Source: Triplophysa rosa
Lineage: Eukaryota; Chordata; Actinopteri; Cypriniformes; Nemacheilidae
Length of the DNA: 64,000 nt
NCBI RefSeq assembly: GCF_024868665.1
Contig: NC_079895.1
Coordinates: forward strand, 3,245,506-3,309,505
Direction: 5' to 3'
Made by a program: the position numbers and the translations under genes. This document shows positions 1-11,856 of the stretch, in pieces (the first letter of the stretch is position 1; every line of letters starts with the position of its first letter). The notes below the pieces were generated by a model, which worked only from the letters and a program-made list of their open reading frames with translations, was not told the DNA's origin and did not search any database.

Positions 1-213
1 TTGGGAGTGGGAGAGGGAGTGGGAGAGAGTGGGAGTGGGAGAGAGGGAGGGAGTGGGAGAGAAGGAGAGAGTGGGAGTGGGAGAGGGAGTGGGAGAGGGA
101 GAGGGAGTGGGAGAGTGGGAGAGAGTGGGAGAGAGGGAGAGAGTGGGAGAGAGTGGGAGAGGGAGAGGGAGTGGGAGTGGGAGAGAAGGAGAGGGAGAGG
201 GAGAGAGAGAGAG
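1..213. repeat. GGGAGA/GGGAGT purine minisatellite
   Basis: Almost pure G/A tract of irregular GGGAGW and GAGA units, cut by the window edge. Open frames across it are repeat translations (Gly-Glu-Ser-Arg), not genes. Confidence 0.95.
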
Positions 214-261
214 CTAAGCTTCAGTATGCAATAAGGGGAGTCCTTTTTTTTTCTTCTTTGG

Positions 262-455
262 ATTTAAATAAATATTTTGAGAAATGTCTCAGTGGTTTTG
301 TGTTCAATACATTGGAAGTCAAAAGAAGCCAATGCTGTTTGGTTACCAACGTTCTTCAAAATATCTTTTTTTGTGTTCTGAAGGAGAAAGTCATACAGGA
401 TTGGACTGATATGCAGGCGAGTAAATGATTTTGATTTTGGGGTGTGAACAATCAC
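262..455. repeat. Fold-back repeat family A, copy 1 (partial)
   Basis: Matches the other copies in this window: GAGAAATGTCTCAGTGGTTT, then TTGGTTACCAACGTTCTTCA, then AAAGTCATACAGGATTGGA. The left arm is eroded. Confidence 0.85.
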
Positions 456-482
456 TTTAAAATTCAATTAATTTGTCCCAAA

Positions 483-617
483 TGGTAAAGCATTGAGGAA
501 GCAAAAGATCATGGATTTGTTCCACATGGAACACACATAAATACTAATAAAACGTAGACCTTAAATGCACTGTAAGTCACTTTGCATAAAAACATCTGCC
601 AGATGCATATGCAAATT
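483..617 (+). repeat. tRNA-derived SINE, degenerate
   Basis: Decayed A/B-box region (TGGTAAAGCATTG, GATTTGTTCCACATGGAA), followed by the common fish SINE body and tail (CTTAAATGCACTGTAAGTCA, then CATCTGCCAGATGCAT). Confidence 0.8.
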
Positions 618-1713
618 CAACTGCACATCCAACATGAATTTCTGTTCTGACCAACGAATTTATGACCAATGATTTTAAACAAACACAGAGTGTGTTCTCA
701 AAAGAGAAATCTCGATCCAAGAGTAGCCAAGAAAACAACATTTTCTGTGATTAAAGCCTACTCATACAGTACAAGCCATTTGTGAGAAACAACTCAGACC
801 TTAGAGTAGCTTATTAAGCCATAATGCATCGTCTGTTTACAATCGCTGGCTTTGTCATGCCACGTCGGAATGGAAAAACTGCTCAGTCAATTCCTTAAAA
901 GAAAAATCTGGACCGTTGAGCCGAAGCAGAAGGTTAATCTCCAATCACAAGAGGGTTCACGAGTAACCAAACGTAATTGCAAAAACTCAAGAACCATTTA
1001 AAACATAAAGAACCATTTAGAAGAACACAGTCAAGACAATTAAACGACACATAAAATACGATCCAAATGTGATGCACAGCGTGAATTGTAGAACTTTGGG
1101 GGAAAGATCTGGTCGTTAGCTATCTGAGAAACGTGACAGGCTGAAACAAGCCACGCGGGAGTTCATGAGTTACTGGCCAGCAGGTGAGGGGGACTCCCAC
1201 TCCATTCCACAGGAGACATCTTCACCTGTCCTGTCCCAACACAACAGTCGTGATTCATGTATTTCTCTCTTACACGCACACTTACAAAAGCTACAATTAG
1301 GCTTTGACTTAAGAGGCTGATCTGACCTGAATTACACAGCGAGAAAAGCTAGTTTTCCATAAATCTGCAAGTGGTTAACAACAAATGCATGTAAAATCCC
1401 ATTTCTGTTCTGTAATTTCTGAGCAAAACTAAATTTAACAGGAAAATGCAGGACAGGACTTGATTTTATCCATTTGGAAGTGATAAATCTGAGTGGGCAT
1501 TACATACCAGACTGGAAGCCAGGTGGATGGAGGGGAGGGGCTTAAAACAAGGATTTTTGCCAACGAGGAAAGTTTTGTTGGAATAACACGCACCAATGAA
1601 TTTTGCACAAACCTGTGTTCAGAAAGTAAACAAGGTCGTTTGTGATTTAATTTCGACTTTAAAGCCGTCTTCAGTGTGTAACTTTCGCCTCTCTGTTGCC
1701 ATCTCTGATTAAT
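618..1713. other. No gene seen
   Basis: AT-rich single-copy sequence with all frames closed; presumed intron of the tensin gene. No repeat family recognised. Confidence 0.6.
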
Positions 1714-1847
1714 GCTATATCGCTCGAGTAGGAGTGTAGTGTTCTTATATCTTCAAGGCTGTGATTAGGCTGCGGCCGAGTGCCGGAGGCAATCACAGCC
1801 ATGCAGATACAATAACACTACATACACGACTACGAGAGCGATATTGC
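1714..1847. repeat. Fold-back element with about 55-bp arms
   Basis: GCTATATCGCTCG...AGTGTAGTG...GGCTGTGATT is repeated inverted as AATCACAGCC...CACTACATACACGACTACGAGAGCGATATTGC, around a CGGCCGAG-containing loop. MITE-like. Confidence 0.85.
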
Positions 1848-3007
1848 ATTTATACATCAGTTCGACGGCACAAGTGTGTAGATAAAACCAGAAAAAACGT
1901 CGGAGTTTCTTTAAACCCCTCCGGTTTTAATGGAAATGGGGAACTACTTTCTTCCGCCACGAATCCAAGCCCAGCATAACAGTTAAACCTCCGCTACTAA
2001 GTCCAAACAATCACTTCTTTTAAATTTGCTCTGTGCTGAGAGACTTTTAAGTGGCAACTCGCCGAGAATGTGTTAATCCCATTTCTATGATCTTGATCGA
2101 GACCCTCGCGTCCCGCGCTGTAATTTTTTTAAACAATGAGTGCAGAGCGCTGTGAATAAATTGCTAGAGACACCGCCAACTCTGATAACGTTTAGTTTCA
2201 CTTAAATGTGTTCCAATTATCATGGTGTGTGGTCGCCACCTAGTGGCCATTTTCCAGTATTGAAGTTTGCGCAGTTGAGATTTAAATCTCATTCATCGTA
2301 CAGCAAGCAGTAGCCTAGTTTCGGTTCACAATCTTTGCCTTGGAGAAAGATATGCCTGTAAGTTTATTTACTATCTGTAAGCGTTCATATTATGTGTTAA
2401 CATAATATTGATTCTTGGAAGTTGAACTGCTATCGATATAATGATAATGAAAGGAAGTCCCATCGCATATGTACACCCATGTGCAGATCGCAGTGCACGC
2501 TTTTATATGTCGGCTATACCAAACGAATTAATGTGCAGTTAGTAATTTCAAAATAAAAGCATCACAGAAGTAAACATTCTGGAAAGGATAAACTGCTTCG
2601 TGAGTTTGTTTGCTAGCAATCTAACTTCTTCAGAGTAACGCAGTTGCGAGGACAGCATAGTCCCAGTTAGTTTAGTGGCGGAGTGATAGAAACAGTGAAG
2701 CGGTTTAACGGTCAGTTCCCGTGATGATCCTGGTGGAATATCTCACGGCTATCAGCCAATCAGATTCGAGAACCAGAGAGAACTGATGTATAACGTAACA
2801 TAAAATTGCAGGTTACTTGACATACTTATCTTCACATGATGGGATTAAGTCAAATTTTCTGTAAAATTGGACATGACAGATCAATTTATAAAACATTATT
2901 ATAACATTACCATTGTGAACCCGGGGAAAGGTGAGGAGAGAGTTTTAAACGCTTATTTTTATGTACTTGCCTCATAACCAAATCGTTTATTTCTACCCAA
3001 AAAAGTT
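1848..3007. other. No gene seen
   Basis: Mixed single-copy sequence. ATGCCT followed by GTAAGT at 2352-2363 on the plus strand resembles a tiny start exon, but nothing around it supports a gene. Confidence 0.5.
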
Positions 3008-3280
3008 GTGATCACATAATTTTACAATTTTTAAATGATCAGGTACTTCGATTGCAACATTGTCACATTTAATGAGATCCCGGATCATTTCAGTGACAGT
3101 CTGATCTGCACATTTTGGTTCATGAGTTACAAAAGTTGTAAAATGTTAGAAAAGTTGCAGCTTCGAATCACATCATTTAACAATTTAACGATTTTTAAAT
3201 GATCAGGTACTACAACATTAGATTGCAACATTGTTACTTTTAATGAGATCCCAGACCATTTAAGTTTGATTTGCACATTT
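3008..3280. repeat. Imperfect tandem duplication
   Basis: TTTTTAAATGATCAGGTACT, GATTGCAACATTGT, AATGAGATCCC and TGCACATTT occur in the same order at 3028-3116 and 3192-3280, so a unit of about 160 bp is present twice with divergence. Confidence 0.85.
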
Positions 3281-4488
3281 CCGTGCAGATCGTCATGTAA
3301 TTCTGTCACAATGCAGGCTTTTCAAAAAGGCAATTATTCAAAGATGGAACATTTAAAAACCCAACAGCACATGTTCTCTGAATAAAATGCAGCATCTGGG
3401 TATTAAAGGCACAGCAGCAAACACTGGCTCGTTTACATGCAAGGGTCAGTGGAAAACATTCAAGTGAAAGTAAATTACGACTGTTTTTGGCCAAACTCTG
3501 TGTTCTAGCCCTGATTTTAGTGCTGCGTGATGTTGCATATCAGCACAATGGTGGGCCGGGGGGGATGGTTGGGTTTCCTGCCTTTATTTCACTGCCCCGT
3601 CCATAAATCAAACGTAAAAGCAAACAAGCAGCTCTGTGCCAGCAAGCCCTGAAACAGGCCTGTTTTATATAAACATTCCTTGAAGAGACCAGGCCCTGAT
3701 AAGACCTCCACATACTCAAGAGAAAGGGGGCATGAACCCCGCCTCAATATCCCGTCAGCGACACGTACGACCATCAAAATATTTCACATCGTGTTCGGCG
3801 GTCACACGCTCATGGGTTCTCCTCTGGAATTTCCTCATGATCGTGAAGCCCGAGTCTGAACCATCTTTCGGCCCAACCAGAGCGATAAGAACAGTGGGCT
3901 GATCTACTTCATCCCACAGTTTTGGCACATGTGCGATAGACGGACGCACCACACACCTTCTTATAGAGGGTGTTGTATCAGGGCTGTGAAAGCTACCACC
4001 AAATCTCTCTGTGGTCGGGCTCTCATCCTATAATAGGAGATGTATTACAGACATAACAACAGAGGACATCACTCAAGCCAATCTGGTGGCAGTGTTCTTG
4101 TGCAACAATGACTCACAAGATTGCAAGTTTTTGACTCTGATTGGACATGCGTTTCATTTCAAAACAGACATTTTTCTCCAGACCATACAAAATAAAACCA
4201 CATCACTCTAAAGAGTGAGACAAACCATTATTGTGTGTATCAATGGGACTTTTTTCCATTTTCTTGATAAATTACAATTTTCTTGATTTTCCGTTATCTT
4301 GTTTTTGGAAGGAACATTGGGTAAGAATGCAAGCAGCCCACAGTCATTCAGACATATGTTCACTTCTGTCAAACAAGGTAAAATTCAGCACAGCTTATTA
4401 CTTAAATGTTTCATTTAATAACATCACAAAACCTTTTTTCTTTGCATTTTGCATATGTTTGAATCCTCAGCCAAATCCTCTGCGTATT
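3281..4488. other. No gene seen; one GC-richer block at 3740-3960
   Basis: No exon or repeat family that I can name. Bases 3740-3960 are GC-richer and open on both strands (see findings). Confidence 0.5.
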
Positions 4489-4548
4489 CAAGCTAAGCAT
4501 TTTTATCCATGGGAATCAAACCCATGACTCTACCAATAGAGCAACATG
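4489..4548 (-). repeat. tRNA-like SINE head
   Basis: On the minus strand, GTTGCTCTATTGGTAGAG (A-box-like) is followed by GGGTTTGATTCCCA (B box). The spacing is too short for a functional tRNA, and it runs into SINE-type sequence. It abuts the next fold-back element. Confidence 0.65.
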
Positions 4549-4712
4549 CACTCTAAAAACGTCCAAAAATGGACAAACCCAACCGTTGAGTTATAAATCA
4601 ACCTTTGCTGGGTTGTTTTAACACATTGTTGAGGTAAACATAAAGCTTGGGTTTGTCCAATTTTGACCCAACGATGGCTTGCAATAACCTAACTTTTTTT
4701 TTTTTGAGTGTG
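4549..4712. repeat. Fold-back repeat family F, copy 1
   Basis: Ends CACTCTAAAAA and TTTTTGAGTGTG are inverted. Internally TGGACAAACCCAA pairs with TTGGGTTTGTCCA, with TGGGTTGTT in the middle. Same family as 62498-62706. Confidence 0.85.
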
Positions 4713-5597
4713 AACAAAGCACATCGGCATTTACATATTTGTCTATTTCATTTTTGCTAGTTCCCAAATAAAAAGTACACGCACCCTATTGAATGACAAA
4801 TAAACAAGTAGGAAAAACAAGCCTAAACCGGTATTCTGTATTATAATTAAGCTGGAGTTCAACAAGTAGACAGTCTTGAATACTGGCTGAGGCTGTTTTC
4901 AGCAGGGTTGTGCTTTAATTCTGTCCTCAGAAAACAGAAATGAGTTTCTTAGAGTCTCGTATCACCCCACCATGAGCAGCACAACATGATGAATGGCTCC
5001 TGACAGCACAGCAGACTACACGACTGGCATCACACAGCAATGACTGAAGACAATACCCCACACAAACCACACAACTGAACCTCAAAGCTCAAGCAAACGG
5101 GCACGTTTCCCGTCTCCAACAGCGACGATGGGTTTATTAAACATATTTCTGTGAGAAACAGGCATGTGTGATTGCATATGGCAATTTTCATATTAAAGAC
5201 CTTTTAAACTGCTGCAATCATTTGAAGGAACTATCCGCATGCAACTGGCAACTTCCCGCACTGGCGTAGGGGATTTGGTCGGATTGATTTGGTCCAATTA
5301 CTAAATCCAGTGGTAAACTGGTGCCGCTCACTATGAATTTCCAAAGCAGCGGCAATCAGACGAACGTTACAATCAGATAATCTGTGGAATGAACAAGCAG
5401 AGGCAGGTTTAGCGTTTCTGGGGCCACAAAGCAAAATTTAATTGCTTTCTGCGACCCAAGCATTCCAGCGGTTTGTGTGGTGGTTAACACACTGCAAACC
5501 AGCAGAGATTTGATTCACTTATTGGAAGACCCAACTTGAATCTGCAAGCTTTGTTTCCGACATTTGTGCATTGGTTTTTGGGGACAACCGAGAGATA
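4713..5597. other. No gene seen
   Basis: AT-rich sequence without recognisable exons or repeats. Confidence 0.55.
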
Positions 5598-5891
5598 TAT
5601 TTCCTCCAAAAATAAAAATGCTGTCATCATTTATTCACCCTCATGTCATTCAGAACCTGCATATAACTGTGTTTATTTGTGGAACACAAAAGAATATATT
5701 GTGAGAAATGTCTCGGTGGTTTTGCATCTGTACAATGGAAGTCAATGGGGACAATGTTGTTTGGTTACCAACGTTCTTCAAGATATCTTCTTTTGTGTTC
5801 TGCGGAAGAAAGAAAGTCATACAGGATTGGAATGACTTTAGGGTGAATAAATGATGGAAGAATTTTCATGTTCAACTGAACTATTCCTTTA
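5598..5891. repeat. Fold-back repeat family A, copy 2 (near full length)
   Basis: CAAAAATAAAAATGCTGTCA, then CATTTATTCACCCTCATGTC, then the central TTGGTTACCAACGTTCTTCA, and the inverted end GGGTGAATAAATGATGG...AACTATTCCTTTA. Confidence 0.92.
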
Positions 5892-6691
5892 TTCTGTAAA
5901 ACGTATTAAATATAGTTGGATGTGCACATGGCCTTCCAATTCAGAGATGTTTTCCATGAAGTTCCTCGGACGCAAATTCTATGTGGGCTGCTGTTCTTAC
6001 ATTCTCTCCCCATTTTGAGAGGCATTCAAGGAAAATATTTCCCATTAATACACAAATTTGGTTTGCCTGATTTGGTGAGAGTAATTCTGTCAAATTTCGT
6101 ATGACCTGGAGCTCTGAAAAGATGTAAATAAGCGTTAGCAGCAGAATATTAGTTAAATGCTTTTTAGTGGTACGTTCTCAGGCAAGCTCTCATAAGCCTC
6201 TTTTTGTAGGACTAAGCCCCAGTGTGCGAAAGTCAGAACAGGGTGTTTTAACTAATTGTCCCCTAAATGACTTCCAGCATCCCATTTAGCAGCTCCAAAG
6301 AGTGCCAACTCTCCAAAAAGCTGCTTTGAAAAGTGATCTCCGCCAATCTCTGCTCTCCTCTGAGAGCCTCTCGGCCTCTTTCCTCAATGCCTGCTTAATA
6401 CAGCACACAGCCAAATGGATGCAGAAACACTGACATCATTCACCTCAAACCAAACGGCCGGTTCATTAGAGCCCCAGAGCACAAGCCAAAGATGCCATTA
6501 CCTCACACATTCAAAGCCAACGTTAGCAATGTCACGGAAGATGCCAAAATCTTTTGGCATCGTGCGCAGTCTCCCTTAAGTAAAATTCCCTTCAGATTCA
6601 ACACTTTTTATTTTATGGAGGTTTAAGTATATAACCCATTCTGATTTCTGACCAACGCTGTCAAATGAATTTGCCAATATGCGGGTGTTTT
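5892..6691. other. No gene seen; possible conserved block 6240-6560
   Basis: 6240-6560 is repeat-free and moderately GC-rich. It contains a perfect inverted repeat, GATGCCAAAA around a two-base loop, at 6541-6562. A 20-codon minus frame (MPKDFGIFRDIANVGFECV) ends there at AG/GTAATG but in phase 2, which does not fit the tensin exons. Confidence 0.4.
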
Positions 6692-6973
6692 AAAGGTATA
6701 GTTCATCCATAAATGAAAATCCTTTCATCAATTACTTTTAAACCTGTATGACTTTCTTCCGCAGAACACAAAGGAAGATATTTTAAAGAATGTTGGTGAC
6801 CAAGCAACACTGGTCCTCCCTATTAACGTTTATCGAATGAACACAAAACCACAGAGACATTTCTCAAAATACCTTCTCTTGTGTTCCACAGAACAGAGTT
6901 ACTTACAGGTTTTGAAAAGCATGAGAGTGAATAAATGACAGAATCTTCATTTTGGGGTTAATATTTCCTTAAA
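6692..6973. repeat. Fold-back repeat family A, copy 3
   Basis: Begins AAAGGTATAGTTCATCCATA and ends with inverted TGAATAAATGACAGAATCTT...ATTTCCTTA; internal CAGAACACAAAGGAAGATAT and ACCACAGAGACATTTCTC. Confidence 0.92.
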
Positions 6974-7164
6974 CTTATCTTAAACGTCTCAACCAACTGA
7001 AAGGTGATTTCTCATTGACATTTCTTTACACAAGCAAAGATGCTTGAAGTCAAACTCTAATCGGAATGTTTGAGGTCAAACTACAATGAATCACAATATA
7101 CCAGAACTCCTACAAACACGTTTGCATTCCTGATTCATGTCTGCTATCCGTGTTTTCACGTTAC

Positions 7165-7410
7165 CCTGTCCTCACGATCCTCCACCAGCCGCAGAGCGCC
7201 GAACGTGCCGCCCGCCAAACTGCAGTGATGAACACTCCACGCCAGCAGTTGTGCTTTGTTTCCGCAGAGCGAAGGCATTCATCCGTTTAAACTGCAGCAG
7301 TCTGTGAAGATACTGCAGGGGTCTTAAATCAGCCCTCTTCCGACAGTCCCGGAGACTCGGCTTCTATGCAGGAATGTCCGTAGAGCGCGTTTCTGCCTCC
7401 GTCAGCACCT
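7165..7410 (-). CDS. Candidate alternative first exon (7.2 kb)
   Basis: GC-rich, repeat-free block on the minus strand. An ATG at 7278-7276, immediately preceded by an in-frame TGA, opens 38 codons starting MPSLCGNKAQ and ending LVEDREDR. It meets AGG/GTAACG in phase 0. Another overlapping ATG two codons earlier in a different frame stops before the donor. TTTAAG-like sequence near 7458 could serve as a TATA element. The peptide has no recognisable domain. GC content stands out against the AT-rich neighbourhood. Phase agrees with splicing to the tensin exon that follows the C1 domain. It could equally be a noncoding 5' exon or a regulatory block. Confidence 0.28.
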
Positions 7411-8950
7411 CCTCACAACCTTCCTAGCCTCCAACCATTTGGCGAGGACTAAACCTCTTAAAGATTGCTGCTAATTAACTGTGACATTGTGAAAAGTTGG
7501 GCCCCGGTCATAACGGCCCCATCTTGGATTTGCTTTTTCTATATTGTCAATTTTGTTAGCTGGTGCTCAAATTTAACAACCCTGGGGAATGAAGCCATCT
7601 TAAACTTGGGATATAACTTTATGAGCTATTTTTGTGCTTTTATTACAAAACAAATTTGAAGTCTTAAAAATGATCTAAAGCCAACAAATCTGTGGAGAGC
7701 AGAGATTCAAGCAAAGATCTTGTTCCCAACAAGGGAATCTGTTTGGTCAAGGTATGAATCTGTGGTGGATTTAACATGTCCAGAAGAGAGCCCAAGAATG
7801 TAAACCAAGCTTAATCGCTCCAAAAAAAATGATCTTAGATTTACGCGCGATTTAGCCTTTATCTCCACAGCTGTCATTTCTGTTAACACTTGTTGCAAGC
7901 AACCACGTGACCGCACAAACCCACACACCTTTGCATAATTTCCTGGTATCTGAACATGGCCACTGGATGCATTGAGGTTCATGCGTTCACATCCAAGTAA
8001 AGGGTTGGCCAAATTATGCAAAGGCACAGAAATGCAGATTCCGAGGCGATACTAGATACATCTTCCAGGCATGAGATGAAACCATCCCTGAACTTCCAGA
8101 ACATTTTTTTAAACACGCATTTATCACACAGAATTCCACACTGGACCGCAGCGATGTGGATCTCGATGCATCTCCCTGGCTTTGAGTAATAGAGAAACGT
8201 TGGAAATGCAGTTAGAGGATCTTGAAACACTTAAATTATAATCCGAGCCAACAGATGGAATGCTGAGAAAACTCCACAAAGCTAGTATCTCACTTCTGAC
8301 CATGAATCAAAGAAAAGGAACTTGTTTGCATGTTAGGCTAATAGTTGAGAAAACGAAATCCTCATTGTGCATGTGCCAACAACTTTTTTACATCCTTAGT
8401 TAAAAGCAATTTCTAAGTGCCGTTTTTGCAGAAATATTTACTTGTCCTCCATTGTTCTGACAAACAGTGCAACAAATCCATAATGGCTTCTCTTACCCAA
8501 AATGTGCATAACTTCACCTCTGCAGATCTTCCCGTGTAGTTCGGTGCGTTTAGATTCAATGTGGGCCTGCCAATAACGCGTTCCCAAAGAGGAAAAAAAT
8601 GCCCTGCAACATCAAACGGTTGGCAGCGATCGCGGATCAGACAGCTTAGTGGGAGACTAACAAACCGGTTTGGTAATTAGCTCTGTTTGAGTGACCACAA
8701 ATCTCCTTCCTTCATATCTGAGTCATGGCAGGTACTTAAGCCCCATCAGCTGATAGTTTTACTGGCGTTTCTGCAGTGAAACCTGCGGGGGGTTGGAAAA
8801 AGTGCACAGCCAAGATCCAATACATGTCTGAGAAGAAGCCAATAGATGCTCATCAATAACAAGCTGAAGCAATCATTTAATTACTAATTTTGATGTTTAT
8901 CCTAACACGTATGCTGGATGTATGTTTATGCTGTACACAAAATGAGACTT
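7411..8950. other. No gene seen; GC-richer block 8520-8860
   Basis: Single-copy sequence. 8520-8860 has several CpGs and no repeat signature and may be regulatory. No exon recognised. Confidence 0.45.
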
Positions 8951-9053
8951 TTTAAAGCTGCGGTCCACAACTTTAGCATTTCTATAGCTATCTTTGATTG
9001 ACGTTATGTTTTCTTCATTTTTAGCAAAAAAGTTGCAAATTGCAGCTTTAAAG
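8951..9053. repeat. Short MITE with TTTAAAGCTGC ends
   Basis: TTTAAAGCTGCGGTCC at the left and TTGCAGCTTTAAA at the right are inverted, bounding about 100 bp, with AAAGTTGC-type arms. Confidence 0.75.
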
Positions 9054-10030
9054 GATCTTCACATAGTTCTTTTACACGCATTTCAAAGTGACAAATTAGT
9101 CATTATTTCAATGGCTACCTTTTTGTAGTTTGATAGCTGTGGTTTGGAAAATTGAAAAGAAAAAATAGCTTATGGATTTGGAGCGACGTAAGAACAAACA
9201 TGGTAAATAATGTCACATTTTTCGTTTTGAGTAAACTGTTCATTCAAAATGAAAGAGTAGATTTCTCCTGGTGATTCAGATGTTACGGAGATCAGTGAGG
9301 CCAAGTGAACGTTCTGAGGTCTGGCAATTCAACATATTTATTACACCCATGAGAAAATGCGATTCTCTGACTCTGTTTCCCCTTTCGGTATCTCTAGCTA
9401 ACGATAAATACACTTGATATGTTCAAAACAACATTATTCTTTGTTCTCCTCAATTTGAGCCAAATTAGTCAAAATTGCATCTGCAAAAATGCCAAAAACA
9501 CCACTGTTTCCCACGGTTGAGGTAAAACGGAGGAGTACACAAACAAACCTCAAAATGTTGCAAGGCACTAGACCAGCACGTCTTAAAGAATATTACATGT
9601 GCCTGTATTTTAACCTTAGAGAAGATTATAGCACAGTTAAAAGGTTTACCTGACATTTGATGCCATAAACGCATTTGAATTGCATCGTCATAAATACTTA
9701 AAGAGTCTGGTGTGTGATATCTAGGGTCACAACTGTTCTTGACCTCAGGGTCATGAGGACAGGGCCGGACACAGTGATGAATGAATCTCATAAAAACATG
9801 TCCAGGTCACTGAAATCAACAGAAAAATAGTATGCATAAAGAATTACAAGCATTTCTTTTTTGCTTGTTTGTGTGTATTGTCACATTGTTTCATGACAAT
9901 TCAGCACATCCCACTCACCCCCAACCCAAAAATCATCTTTACTGCAATGCGCCTGAACATTTCACTTTCGAGTTTTTGTTACACATTAACATTTAGGCAA
10001 GCTGGTATATAAAAAAGCAATAGGATTTTA
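9054..10030. other. No gene seen
   Basis: AT-rich. A minus frame through 9650-9710 (IYDDAIQMRLWHQMS) ends at CAG/GTAAAC, but its phase and sequence do not fit the tensin gene. Confidence 0.5.
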
Positions 10031-10325
10031 TGTGTTGACATCCGTTAATGCTTTAGCTAACGTAAACTACCCATAAACTTCCACAGCATTTATTAATCTC
10101 AGTTCATGACAATTAAAGCACTTACCAATACATTTACAAGACAAAAGTTATATCTTTGAAAATTAGTTCATGCACAATTACCAAACATGAACAATGAGTA
10201 AACAAATGCTTTTGTATTAACTAACATTAACAAAGATGAACTAATGCCGAAATATAATATTGTTTATTGTTCGTTTATGTTAGCTAATACATTTACTAAA
10301 GTTACAAAGTATTACCAAAAAAGGT
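10031..10325. repeat. Dispersed AT-rich repeat (TTAATGCTTTAGCTAAC family)
   Basis: Series of TTAACTAACATTAACAAAG and GTTCATGxxAATT-type motifs in both orientations, typical of a common cyprinid interspersed repeat. Confidence 0.7.
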
Positions 10326-10997
10326 TACCGCAAAACGTATTTTTTGTTTCTCTTTCTAAATTTGTGGTAAACGTAACCACATTTGACATGTTCCGTGACA
10401 TTCACCCCTAAACAAGCGAAGATAAATGAGAGAAAGAGAGCCACACGCCGCGCTGTTCGTCTGCGCCACAGGGGGACGGCTATTGTTCAGCATTTAACAG
10501 CATCTTTGTCAGCCTGTCAGATACATTTGTTACAGTAGAAAGGGAAACTCTGAGAACACGCCACTCTAGAGCCCTCGAGAGTCCTCGCTGTGGACCGCTG
10601 ACACCTACACCACCTCAACCCCTGACTCACCCTCAACACTGTTACATGCTACATAAAATACAGTACACCTTTAAAGAGCAGATCACTCACCAATGAGAAC
10701 TGTTAAAAGTAAATTTACTTTGGTTGTCAAACAAATTCCCGAACACGGCATCTGTAGTTTGACATCATTACTGTACAGTATTGCTTCTCACACTTGTCGC
10801 AAACCAAATCCAGTTTACAATATGTTTGAGATTATTCGAAGTTATCATGTGGCATCAAAAGATTTAACAGCGCACACATTGCATGCACTATTTTTTCCTT
10901 TTATAGATTTTTGCGCTTTTTATCAATCTGGACAGCCTTAGCTTACTATAAACTATCGTTGTATGAGCATGTACATTCCACACACTCTCCACAAAAT
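10326..10997. other. No gene seen
   Basis: 10440-10620 is GC-richer (CGCCGCGCTGTTCGTCTGCG and following) and could be regulatory. No supported exon. Confidence 0.45.
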
Positions 10998-11082
10998 GAA
11001 TAAATGACATTAGGGTTTAACAGAATATTAGGTTAAGAAAAGAATTCCAGATCTGTCATTTGGGCGAACTATTCCTTTAAAA
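10998..11082. repeat. Fold-back repeat family A, terminal fragment
   Basis: GAATAAATGACATTAGGGTT then GGGCGAACTATTCCTTTAA, the characteristic right end only. Confidence 0.75.
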
Positions 11083-11441
11083 TCACAACGACCCATTGAA
11101 ATGTTCTGAAAGCATGTTTGCATTGCAGAGGCATTCCAGACCCAGAGTCTAAATGTGGTCGAACATCAGTTATGTCTCATTTCTCCTCAACATCACCGCA
11201 GCGCTCCAGCACTTTTCATTTCGCTTTCAGAGCCGTTTTACCACTCGTCTCGCTCTTACAGAACACACACACATCCATCCCCATCCATTAAACGCGTCTG
11301 CAAACACTTACACACTCAGTCTTTTCACAGAACAAGCAAACAACCCATCAACTGTTCTGCAGCACACACACCTCAAAGAGCAAATGAGGTAAAGAATCCC
11401 ACGATATCTCCATCAACGTCGATAAGTCCCAATCCTCCTAC

Positions 11442-11722
11442 CTGAAACACAGCAGTGGCCATCATCCGAGAAGGTTTGCTGGGTATGAATGCATGTGTGT
11501 GTGTGTCAGCCCCAGCGCCGCATTCTCCTCCGTGCAGACAGGATTGCGGGATCGCTCAAACAGACTTGCAGTCGGCTTTCTCTTACAGATACGGTGTAAT
11601 CCAGCGAGAGTGTGTGTGTGTTAGCGTGTGCAAGTGTGCGGACACGTCTGCCTCCTTGGCTTCCCGGGAAAGATTTAACTCTTGGAAAACTGACTCACAT
11701 TCCCTGCCCACTCCGGGTAAAA
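11442..11722 (-). CDS. Candidate alternative first exon (11.5 kb), coding end MMATAVFQ
   Basis: On the minus strand, ATG ATG GCC ACT GCT GTG TTT CAG (11465-11442) is followed directly by a GTAGGA donor, leaving phase 0. An in-frame TGA lies upstream, so the methionine pair is the first start. A TATATAG box at about 11749-11756 would place transcription start near 11722 and give a 5'UTR of about 255 bases. The coding part is only eight codons, so no domain can be judged. Phase matches the end of the tensin C1 exon and of the two other candidate first exons. The likely role is the start of a shorter tensin isoform without the C1 domain. The outer end is inferred from the TATA box. Confidence 0.35.
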
Positions 11723-11747
11723 GGATGGATCATAACAAACCTCCACA

Positions 11748-11757
11748 CTATATATGG
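11748..11757 (-). promoter_or_regulatory. TATA box / CArG-like element
   Basis: Minus strand CCATATATAG. It works as a TATA box at the expected distance from the candidate exon, and it is one mismatch from the SRF consensus CC(A/T)6GG. Confidence 0.35.
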
Positions 11758-11856
11758 CTATTGACTGAGAAAGAAGGTCGGCTTCTGTCGTACAAGCACC
11801 TACGAAAGGGAATCTAGGAAGTCTGAGTGCAGTCTACTGCCATTTCCCTCTTATTA

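Noticed and set aside
1..234. Gly/Glu/Ser/Arg-rich open frames at the left edge
   Set aside because: Direct translation of the GGGAGA minisatellite.
2340..2365. ATGCCT/GTAAGT on the plus strand, looking like a minimal start exon
   Set aside because: No promoter, no downstream exon and no coding evidence nearby.
4489..4548. tRNA-like A and B boxes
   Set aside because: Spacing is too short for a cloverleaf and the sequence continues as a SINE, so it is not a tRNA gene.
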